From: Clostridiales bacterium
GTDB taxonomy: Bacteria; Bacillota; Clostridia; Lachnospirales; WQUN01
Assembly (NCBI GenBank): GCA_031269415.1
Contig: JAISZF010000083.1
Coordinates: 1-15,037 of the forward strand
Length of the DNA: 15,037 nucleotides
Direction of reading: 5' to 3'
The notes under the pieces are model-generated. The model searched no databases, was not told the DNA's origin, and saw only the letters and a list, made by a program, of their open reading frames with translations. The position numbers were made by a program, and so were the translations under genes. The first letter of the stretch is position 1. Each line of letters opens with the position of its first letter. This document shows, piece after piece, positions 1 to 6,200 of the stretch.

Positions 1-145
1 GCGTCACGATTTCTGATAGCCACAGCAACGCGGTAATCTCGCCGACGCCCGGCACGGTCAGCAGGTTCTTGATTAGCTTTTCGCCCTTTACGAACCCCGA
101 GTCCGTATCAGACGACTTCATAGTTGTGGATATTCGCGTCAGGAG
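1..145 (-). pseudogene. IS110-family transposase fragment (C-terminal domain, partial)
   Basis: Read on the minus strand from a stop at 146-148, the open frame runs off the left edge. It contains KLIKNLLTVPGVGEITALLW, the helix-hairpin-helix signature (PGVG) of the C-terminal domain of IS110/IS116/IS902 transposases. Complete IS110 transposases have an N-terminal DEDD RuvC-like domain and a coiled coil before this point. Here a stop codon precedes the conserved part and no DEDD domain lies to the right, so the element has lost or frameshifted its 5' half. An ATG at 121-119 could be a chance start. Family assignment rests on the PGVG motif and its flanks; whether the missing part was deleted or displaced cannot be seen. 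Confidence 0.7.
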
Positions 146-152
146 TTATAAT
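124..152 (+). promoter_or_regulatory. Promoter of the DUF3990 gene pair
   Basis: TTGTGG at 124-129, a 17-bp spacer and a perfect TATAAT at 147-152 form a sigma-A-type promoter about 57 bases before the GTG start at 209. It overlaps the broken 5' end of the IS110 fragment. An 8-bp palindrome, GTCATGAC, sits at 154-161 over the expected transcription start and could be an autoregulatory operator (inference). Confidence 0.5.
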
Positions 153-208
153 TGTCATGACTTCTTGAATGATGGGGACATTTTATCATTGACGGGTGGG
201 GAGATCAA

Positions 209-991
209 GTGAGGGTCAACCGGCAGGATGCCGTGCGGAGGCTCTTTGAGAGTGCCGACGCGCCACCTGTCAAATTGCTAGGCGGTTATAAATTCAACAG
301 GGATGAGTGGGCTATCATTATGGGGCGCGTAGAGGCGAAAGATCTGATTGGCGGACGGAAGGTACTATATCATGGGTCGCCATATGTTGTGGAGCATCCA
401 AAGTTTGGAGTCGGCAATCCGGCGAACGATTACGGCCTTGGGTTTTATTGCGCGTTCGACGTAGGTTTGGCCGGTGAATGGGCCGTGCATGTTACAGGGT
501 TGGATGGATTTATTAATCAATATGAATTTGAGTTCAACGGATTAAGTATACTGGATTTGGATAAACTAGACGCTAAAATATGGATTTCCCTTCTGCTGGC
601 GAATCGGCGAGGTAAGTTCGCTCGAGTTGTGCGGGAAAGAATCTCACGATTTGTTGACAAGTTTGGCATGGATACGTCGGATTATGATGTTATTACCGGG
701 TGGCGGGCGAATGACGCGTATTTTAGATATGTCTCTGATTTTATTCAAGGCCTGATCCCATATGAAGGCTTGTTAGAAGCTATGAAACTTGGAAATCTGG
801 GTGAACTGGTATGCGTTAAGTCCGAGGCGGCTTTTGACCGCTTGAGGTTTACGCGTGTGGCGCCAGCGGCCGCGTCCGCGTTTTTAGATCTGGCAATACA
901 GCGCGATTTGGACGCCAGAGAAAAATACGCCGCCTTGTCAGAGTCGGCATTTGTTGGAGGCGCGTACGTTTACGAGCTTTTGGAGGTGTGA
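209..991 (+). CDS. DUF3990-family ADP-ribosyltransferase-like protein (putative toxin)
   Basis: A 260-residue protein of the DUF3990 type, a group within the ADP-ribosyltransferase fold. Landmarks are LYHGS at residues 53-57, the block NDYGLGFY at 73-80, YDVITGWRANDAYF around 159-172 and LGEL at 197-200 followed by KSEAAFDRL. By analogy with H-Y-E transferases, H55, Y80 and E199 are the candidate NAD-binding and catalytic residues. Relatives as I remember them usually have Gln after that Glu; here it is Leu200. The first 50 residues precede the fold. The GTG start at 209 is chosen because a GGGGAG-like ribosome site lies 5 bases before it and an in-frame stop sits at 170-172. The partner gene starts 2 bases after the stop. 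Function as a toxin is inferred from family and gene pairing; the target is unknown. Confidence 0.75.
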   Translation: MRVNRQDAVRRLFESADAPPVKLLGGYKFNRDEWAIIMGRVEAKDLIGGRKVLYHGSPYVVEHPKFGVGNPANDYGLGFYCAFDVGLAGEWAVHVTGLDGFINQYEFEFNGLSILDLDKLDAKIWISLLLANRRGKFARVVRERISRFVDKFGMDTSDYDVITGWRANDAYFRYVSDFIQGLIPYEGLLEAMKLGNLGELVCVKSEAAFDRLRFTRVAPAAASAFLDLAIQRDLDAREKYAALSESAFVGGAYVYELLEV

Positions 992-993
992 TC

Positions 994-1449
994 ATGCCAG
1001 CGTATAGCGAGTTGTACGTTCCGGATATAATGAATTTGCAAGGGGAGCTGTTTTATCAGATCCGTGAATTGCTGCCAGGCGTTGACGAAAAATGGTTTAT
1101 TCGGGAATTTATGAAATGCCGTATTAGAAGAATGCTTGACGCTGGAAACTACTTTTACGCTTCTCACCTCCCCAATGAAGTGCTGAATTATTTTCTATGC
1201 GAACGCGGACCCGGCGACATATGGAGCGGGGAATATATCCCCGCCGATTATCAGCGCGGAGAGACGTGGGGCGGAATGCTTCCCATGTGGGCGGGCATGG
1301 CGTATTCCCTGTACCAGTGGGAATATGAAGTGCCAAGCGCTGAATTGATTGACATTCTGCCGCTGGAAGTCATGGAGCGGATTTACGCGCCGCTTCATAC
1401 TGTTGGATGGGATGTCGTCACTAAAAAGATCCATGACAGCGTGTTGTAA
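994..1449 (+). CDS. Partner protein of the DUF3990 gene, possible antitoxin
   Basis: A 151-residue cytoplasmic-looking protein with no signal peptide or membrane segment. The ATG at 994 is preferred because GGAGG at 982-986, inside the end of the upstream gene, lies 7 bases before it; the in-frame GTG at 988 is too close. The N-terminus, PAYSELYVPDIMN, resembles proteins often found beside DUF3990 genes in Clostridia, and the tail with MWAGMAYSLYQW followed by LPLEVMERIYAPLH resembles the C-terminal part of the same partner family (recalled, not searched). Close spacing to the transferase gene and the strong terminator that follows show a two-gene transcription unit. I would treat it as a candidate immunity or antitoxin protein; no catalytic motif is visible. 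Confidence 0.65.
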   Translation: MPAYSELYVPDIMNLQGELFYQIRELLPGVDEKWFIREFMKCRIRRMLDAGNYFYASHLPNEVLNYFLCERGPGDIWSGEYIPADYQRGETWGGMLPMWAGMAYSLYQWEYEVPSAELIDILPLEVMERIYAPLHTVGWDVVTKKIHDSVL

Positions 1450-1499
1450 GCCATCATGAAGAGTATCTCATCGAGGCTCATACCGCCGATGCCGCCAAA

Positions 1500-1541
1500 A
1501 CGCGCCCGTGTCTCCCTCGATTTAGGGAAACACGGGCGCGT
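1500..1541. terminator. Strong bidirectional terminator
   Basis: A perfect 12-bp stem (ACGCGCCCGTGT at 1500-1511 with its complement at 1530-1541) continues after one mismatch with 5 more pairs around a 6-base loop. CTTGTTATTTC follows on the plus strand, and a T4 run follows on the minus strand (AAAA at 1497-1500). It ends the plus-strand transferase pair and the convergent minus-strand small-protein operon, whose last stop lies 5 bases away. Confidence 0.8.
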
Positions 1542-1545
1542 CTTG

Positions 1546-1686
1546 TTATTTCATCCTGTCAGCCCGCCGCCTGATGTCCGCCAACTTCTCGAACGCGGTT
1601 TTCAGCAGAGCGGTAATCGTCGCTTTAACCGCGGCGGTCAGCAATATCTTTAGTACCGCAATGATCCTATCTCGCAGCGATTCCAT
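1546..1686 (-). CDS. 46-residue amphipathic/hydrophobic helical peptide
   Basis: A short gene on the minus strand that ends the small-protein operon. The protein starts MESLRDRIIAVLKILLTAAV and continues with K/T/A/L-rich helical sequence, ending in a basic tail, RRRADRMK. It is almost entirely helix-forming, with a hydrophobic core of about 25 residues regularly broken by Lys, which suggests an amphipathic or membrane-associated helix. Its ATG at 1686-1684 shares one base with the TGA of the DUF2922 gene before it (TGATG), so it is probably translated by coupling; no independent ribosome site is needed. In related operons a small YvrJ-like membrane protein often takes this place, but this sequence does not resemble YvrJ. 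Holin-like, peptide-toxin and scaffold roles are all open. The evidence that it is real is the coupling, the sensible composition and the terminator right after it. Confidence 0.6.
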   Translation of the reverse strand: MESLRDRIIAVLKILLTAAVKATITALLKTAFEKLADIRRRADRMK

Positions 1687-1904
1687 CAAGCCAAAGCAAT
1701 CGGCGTGTTGGTTACCTTGACACATTTGAGCGACTTTTTGGCCGTGAGCGCGCCGTATTTAGCGTCAAAGCAATTGGCTTCGAGGATCTTGTCCATAGCC
1801 GCGATCGCTGTCTCACTCGGCAAATCCGGCGTCGCTCTGGATACGCGCGCGGTAACGGTTTTGCCTGAATCGGTCAGAAAGGCCATTGAGTAGTAAACTT
1901 CCAC
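1686..1904 (-). CDS. DUF2922 family protein (second copy)
   Basis: A 72-residue protein of the DUF2922 type, whose function is unknown. It has the family's layout: a beta-rich N-terminus (MAFLTDSGKTVTARV), a short SRATPDLPSE linker, a helix (AAMDKILEANCF) and a beta C-terminus. The GTG at 1904 is used because GAGGAGGTGA lies 7 bases upstream; the internal ATG at codon 7 has no such site. The other DUF2922 gene in the same operon (2168-2383) shares the pattern, including the PDxxxExxxxAM segment, but the two have diverged considerably. It follows the DUF1659 gene by 45 bases and is coupled to the 46-residue peptide after it. Confidence 0.8.
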   Translation of the reverse strand: MEVYYSMAFLTDSGKTVTARVSRATPDLPSETAIAAMDKILEANCFDAKYGALTAKKSLKCVKVTNTPIALA

Positions 1905-1949
1905 TTCTTCACCTCCTCGAACCGGGGTCGTTTATGCCGTCCGGCGGAT

Positions 1950-2141
1950 TTACTCGGCCGCGACGCGTTCTTTCACTATCATGCCGACGGACTCAAACGG
2001 TTCCGCCTGCAAGCTGTTGAGCGCGGAGCCCAATTCGTACAGACTCGCGCTGTCCGACGCCGGTTTAAGGTACGAGTAAGTAAATGAGCCGGATGAGTAC
2101 CTTAAAACCAGGCTTACGCCCACAACTGACGCGACTGCCAT
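1950..2141 (-). CDS. DUF1659 family protein (second copy)
   Basis: A 63-residue protein of the DUF1659 type, usually 65-75 residues and of unknown function. The features are a beta-strand N-terminus (VVGVSLVLRYSSGSFTYSYL), a conserved-looking LKPASDSASLYELGSALNSL segment that should form a helix, and a short charged end with VKERV. ATG 2141 is preceded by AAAGGAGGTGA at ideal distance. It is the third gene of the operon, 26 bases after DUF2922. It is the shorter and more diverged of the two DUF1659 copies in the window. Confidence 0.8.
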   Translation of the reverse strand: MAVASVVGVSLVLRYSSGSFTYSYLKPASDSASLYELGSALNSLQAEPFESVGMIVKERVAAE

Positions 2142-2167
2142 ATTTCACCTCCTTTCCTCAGTCGATG

Positions 2168-2383
2168 TTAAAGCTCGTAAACGGTCTCTTCGGTAGAAAT
2201 CAGCTCGGCTGAATCAGCGGCGAACGGTTCACCGGCCTTTGTTACAATAATATCGGTCGCCAGGATTCGATTCATCGCGATAAGCACGTCCTCACCGGTA
2301 ACATCGGGGTTAGCCCTGGGAACGCTGACGCTTATCGGCTGGCCGTCCGCTGTCAGAAAACCAAGCTTGATAGAGTACTCCAT
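2168..2383 (-). CDS. DUF2922 family protein (first copy)
   Basis: A 71-residue DUF2922 protein: MEYSIKLGFLTADGQPISVS, then VPRANPDVTGEDVLIAMNRI and a C-terminal beta segment ending in ETVYEL. GGGAGGTGA precedes the ATG at 2383 by a few bases. It lies 30 bases after the leading DUF1659 gene, which gives the standard DUF1659-DUF2922 pair found across Bacillota. The function is unknown for the whole family; small size, lack of signal peptide and joint conservation suggest the pair forms a complex (inference). Confidence 0.85.
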   Translation of the reverse strand: MEYSIKLGFLTADGQPISVSVPRANPDVTGEDVLIAMNRILATDIIVTKAGEPFAADSAELISTEETVYEL

Positions 2384-2413
2384 TCATTCACCTCCCTTCA
2401 TGCCGTGCCGTGT

Positions 2414-2614
2414 TTATTCGCTTACCAGCCGGTACTCTTTAGCGCGGATCAAATCCTGCGGGTCGATGCCTTGCAGCAGATTTACGGCTTCCGCCAGCAG
2501 CAGCAGACTGTCCGCGCTCGCCTCCGCGTTCAGGCGTGAGACGGTATAACTGCCGTCGTCGCCGCCGAAGCTGATCTTAAGGCTGGAACGTACCGGTTCG
2601 GATAAAATAGCCAT
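2414..2614 (-). CDS. DUF1659 family protein (first copy, operon leader)
   Basis: A 66-residue DUF1659 protein starting MAILSEPVRSSLKISFGGDD and carrying the helix SADSLLLLAEAVNLLQGI, then a strand with KEYRLVSE at the end. An in-frame ATG also exists at 2632, but the second ATG at 2614 is the likely start: GGAGGTGA lies just before it and would be inside the gene if 2632 were used. It is the first gene of a five-gene minus-strand operon driven from the promoter region at 2630-2710. No function is known for the family. Confidence 0.85.
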   Translation of the reverse strand: MAILSEPVRSSLKISFGGDDGSYTVSRLNAEASADSLLLLAEAVNLLQGIDPQDLIRAKEYRLVSE

Positions 2615-2629
2615 GGATTCACCTCCTTC

Positions 2630-2792
2630 CATGGGGTGGCCCCCGTGTTTGCCTTACGAGTATGATTATACGACGTTCATACAGACACAAACATATGACC
2701 GGGTCATGAAAATTTTGTAGAAGTTTTTGGGAATGGAAGCTTTGTTTTATTTTCGCATAAATTGTTAATTAAAAAATTTGAACGGGATCATT
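2630..2792. repeat. 163-bp direct repeat, copy 1 (divergent promoter region)
   Basis: This stretch recurs in the same orientation at 14875-15037 with no gaps and about 7 mismatches in 163 positions (about 96% identity by eye). It begins a few bases upstream of the DUF1659 ribosome site and contains the minus-strand promoter, a palindrome and the -35 element of the plus-strand glycosyltransferase promoter. The right limit cannot be set because copy 2 reaches the window edge. Confidence 0.95.
2665..2707 (-). promoter_or_regulatory. Promoter and operator-like palindrome for the DUF1659/DUF2922 operon
   Basis: On the minus strand a perfect TATAAT (2670-2665) is preceded at 17 bp by a poor -35 (TGTTTG, 2693-2688). 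Directly upstream lies a perfect 13-bp palindrome, ATGACC-G-GGTCAT (2695-2707), centred near -43 from the expected start. A strong -10, weak -35 and a palindrome at about -42 is the usual layout of an activator-dependent promoter (inference). The second repeat copy keeps the TATAAT at 14910-14915 and a palindrome at 14939-14953. Confidence 0.6.
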
Positions 2793-2806
2793 GAATCTGG
2801 TATACT
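2778..2806 (+). promoter_or_regulatory. Promoter of the glycosyltransferase remnant
   Basis: TTGAAC at 2778-2783, a 17-bp spacer and TATACT at 2801-2806 make a good sigma-A-type promoter facing right, divergent from the small-protein operon. Its -35 and the first half of its spacer are inside the repeated 163-bp unit. Confidence 0.55.
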
Positions 2807-2832
2807 GTCAGGAAGGATATTTGCTAATATTC

Positions 2833-2891
2833 CGCTTTTGTGAAAAAAAAGCGTGATGATATCACAAAACATTCGGGGGGGACGCTTTTTT
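2833..2891 (+). promoter_or_regulatory. Leader with alternative hairpins before the glycosyltransferase remnant
   Basis: AAAAGCG at 2847-2853 can pair with CGCTTTT at 2833-2839 (7-base loop) or, as part of a 10-bp stem (2845-2854 with 2882-2891), with ACGCTTTTTT, which ends in a T run. The second fold looks like a terminator and covers the TTG start at 2890; the first would prevent it. A further small hairpin, GTGAT-GAT-ATCAC, lies at 2853-2865. This resembles an attenuator, but is unproven. Confidence 0.3.
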
Positions 2892-3165
2892 GAAAATCAT
2901 TATACAAATTCCGTGTTTCAACGAGGAAGGGTCCTTAAGCTGGACTGTCGCGGATTTACCGCGTTACTATAGATGGCGTTGATGATATAGAGTATCTCGT
3001 TATAGACGACGGCAGCACGGATCAGACGGCGGAAACGGCGCGCGGGCTTGGCGTGCGGCATATTGTTACCAATATCTTGATTTTGAAGAGGATATCCAGA
3101 ATGAAAAGGAGGGCCTGAACGCGACCAGAAAACGTGAACGATGTGGTTTAGTCTATAAGCCTTGA
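2890..3165 (+). pseudogene. Family 2 glycosyltransferase, frameshifted N-terminal remnant
   Basis: From TTG 2890 the sequence reads LKIIIQIPCFNEEGSLSWTV and ADLPR, the start of GT-A fold family 2 glycosyltransferases (dolichol-phosphate-mannose or undecaprenyl-phosphate transferase-like). After LPR the frame shifts by one base near 2964-2966: frame 0 hits TGA at 2980-2982, while the next frame continues TIDGVDDIEYLVIDDGSTDQ, including the DDGSTD nucleotide-sugar motif, up to HIVTN. Homology then stops near 3072 instead of running for 200 or more further residues. Frame 0 from about 3064 reads YQYLDFEEDIQNEKEGLNA to a TGA at 3163-3165; that could be a piece of another gene joined by a deletion, and I do not recognise it. 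The gene cannot make an active enzyme. Confidence 0.75.
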
Positions 3166-3228
3166 AGAACGCGCTTTACGAAGCAGCAGCATACTGAATA
3201 TCAGCATAGCCATCAATGGGAAGTTCAA

Positions 3229-3275
3229 AAAAACAGCTGTACGTGATAAGATAAGATCACGTACAGCCTGTTTTT
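3229..3275. terminator. Terminator of the mannanase gene (bidirectional)
   Basis: GCTGTACGTGAT (3236-3247) pairs perfectly with 3256-3267 around an 8-base loop. After a one-base bulge the stem continues through A-rich and T-rich flanks. The minus-strand transcript from the mannanase gene, which stops at 3293, would end in a T run after the stem. Confidence 0.85.
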
Positions 3276-3292
3276 ATGCGCACAGCATAAAC

Positions 3293-6200
3293 TTACTGAT
3301 AAATATTCACAGTTCGATCTGTTTCATTCCAAACCACATTTGCGTCTAGCTGCTCAGCTATGTACCGGATTGGGACGAATGTCCGGCTATTAACGATTAC
3401 CGGGGTACCTAGCCCATTCGGAAGCGGCTGGCCTATAACCAAAATCAGTGTCTTCCCGTCTTTAGTCAGAGTGACTGTTTTTGTTGCATCATTCCAGCCA
3501 ACTTCGGCGCCAAGAGTTTCAGCGACAAGGCGCAGAGGCAACATTGTGCGGTTTTCATCGGAGATGTATGGCGCGGCATCGCTGTTAATAATTATATCAT
3601 TTACACTGTATTCAAAACTTCCTATAGATAACTTAATTTTTTTCAGGTCATTGGACACTATGAGCCCAACATTACCTGTTTCATAGGTATAGAATGTAAA
3701 TGTGCTGCCATCAGCGGATAACTCGCCGCCAAGCTGCTTGTATGTATTGAAATCGCTGTCGTAATACACACCTGTTAATTTTGATTTCTGTTCATTTGTC
3801 AGTGTGAGGGTTGACAAATCGTATGTGACTTTAATTGGCGCCAATGTTGTTGATATAGCTTTCCCATTGACTGAAAGTGCCACGTTATAAACAAATTTAA
3901 GAAGTTCGGCGTTAGATGGAGCAATTCCCTGTATAATAGCTTTTAAAGCTGAATTGTCCGGAAGCAATTTTGGAGTTAATTCAACTGCCACAGAACTGTT
4001 ATCCGTAAGAATCAGCTCACCTATAAGATTCGGCGGCAGATAAATTGATATAGGCTTCTTACTAATACCAACCGCTTTACCTTTCGCATGACTCGCTAAA
4101 AGATCTTTTCCGATGAGATTAACGGTATTATTGCCACTTGTAAGGTTTATCACAGGAGCAGCGTTTATAGCCAAGGCGTCATTAATTATTTTTGAAGCTG
4201 TGTCCGTTGTCTCGGATTCCGTCGGCGGCAGCGCGGGTACAGTGCGAAAGCTAGCCGGATAGTTTGGCAGCGTAATTGGTGTTGGTGTAGGCTCTGGTGT
4301 TGGTTCCGGTGTAGGCTCTGGTGTTGGTTCCGGCGTAGGCTCTGGTGTTGGTTCCGGCGTAGGCTCTGGCGTAGGCTCTGGTGTTGGTTCCGGTGTAGGC
4401 TCTGGTGTTGGTTCCGGCGTAGGTCCGTCCTCGGCAACAACCTCAAAACTGACAATGAAACTTGCGGAATACTCACCGTACTCAACGGTTACAGTTTCTT
4501 CATATTCACCCGGTGCGAGTCCGTCTTTTGGAACAACAGTGAAACTGTCTTCGCCGTCAACAGCTAAGTCTGTCACAGAGGTTTTAGAAAGCCTAAAAGC
4601 ACTGCCGCTGGTGTTTTCTATTTCTCCACTCAATGATATTATCAGTTCAGGTATGACGGTATTGGCTGTGCTGATAACTTTTACCTCATACTCATCTTCA
4701 GGTAAAATTTCATAGCCTTCCGTCTGCGTGCCGAAATCTTTATCGCTGTTTGGTAGAAGGTTAAATGAATACTCGGCTGCCGCGGTAACCTCAAAACTGA
4801 CAATGAAACTTGCGGAATACTCACCGTACTCAACGGTTACAGTTTCTTCATATTCACCCGGTGCGAGTCCGTCTTTTGGAACAACAGTAAAGCTGTCCTC
4901 GTCGCCAACAGCCAAGTCTTCCACAGAACTCTTTGAAAGAGTAAAAGCACTGGAGCTGTCTTCACTGTCTCCGCTCAGCGATATCGTCAACTCAGGTATG
5001 ACGACATTGGCTGTGCTGATAATTTTTACCTCATACTCATTTTCCGGTAAGAGTTCATAGCCTTCCGTTTCCGAGCCGAAATCTTTATCGTCATTTAGAT
5101 CAAGTTCAAATGAATAGTCAAACCCGGCCGTCATATTATAGAAGTTAGTTCCGTCCGCGAAGATAGAATTGGGGTCATTGTAAAACTTGATGAAATTACT
5201 GCTCATATCCTGGCCGCGGTTATCGGCGACTTTATATGGCATATAGAAGTTTGCGCCCGTATCTACACCGAAGTTGGACCATGTCATGAAATAGATTGCG
5301 TCGGTTCTTGCAGATAAATAATTCTGCAGATCGTTGAACCATGTCTGATTTGGGTTGCCGTAGTATCCGATAGATTCGTGATTTCCGCCTGTAAGCGGGT
5401 CAACAGCGGAACTCTGCGAACGCATTCCAATTTCAGCGATCGTAAACAACTTGTCATGTGACTTCGCAAAGTTTTGCGCAGTCTCGACACTGGTAGTTAT
5501 ACGTTCCTCCACATTCAGAGATATAGCGTTGCCATCCTGATAGATATCCGTACCAACTATGTCAACATACTCATCGCCTGGATAACCTCTTGACGTGCTG
5601 TTGTACATATATAGAATATTATGGACTCCAAGTGTTTCGGTTAGATATTTATACGTGTATTGCCATAGCTCAATATACTGTGCTTCTGTCGGATGATTGG
5701 TAGCGTTATCATTTGCGCCTATGCCCCACCAAAACCATGTTCCATTAGGCTCGTGGAAAGGGCGGAAAATGATCGGTACGCCGTTCTCTGGCGCTGTTAC
5801 GGGATTACCCTGCCCGTCAAGCGCCGGTGTACCGTCCTCATGAATCAGAGGAAGATCACCGTTTATCAGCTTAGCGTATCTGCCGATAATTTCTGTCAGA
5901 TAGTCGGTATATATCTCGTTAAGGTCTCCGCCCTCCAAAAGACGCGGTACCAATTGATTATTATTGGCTGCGGCGCCGCTGTACCAATACCAAGAATTTC
6001 TGTCAGTGCTGCCATGCGTACCCCAATCCCATTTGCCATCAATCTTGTCAAAACCTTTAACAGTCGCAAAGTTTGGCATATGAGCTGAGAATGTAATAAT
6101 GGAACCTTCCTTGGCGGCCAAAACGGTGGATTTCGCAACACCTAATACACGGTCGTCCCATTCGGGAGCAATCGCTGAATTGGCCGGATACTGGTGTCCA

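Noticed and set aside
1456..1653. 65-residue plus-strand frame after the transferase pair
   Set aside because: It runs through the terminator hairpin and over the opposite-strand 46-residue peptide gene; no support as a gene.
4275..4430. Possible CRISPR array
   Set aside because: The repeats are 12 bases, contiguous, without spacers, and in frame with the mannanase linker.
4186..4485. Repetitive 99-residue minus-strand frame rich in His, Gln and Arg
   Set aside because: It is the alternative reading of the PEPT-encoding minisatellite inside the mannanase gene.
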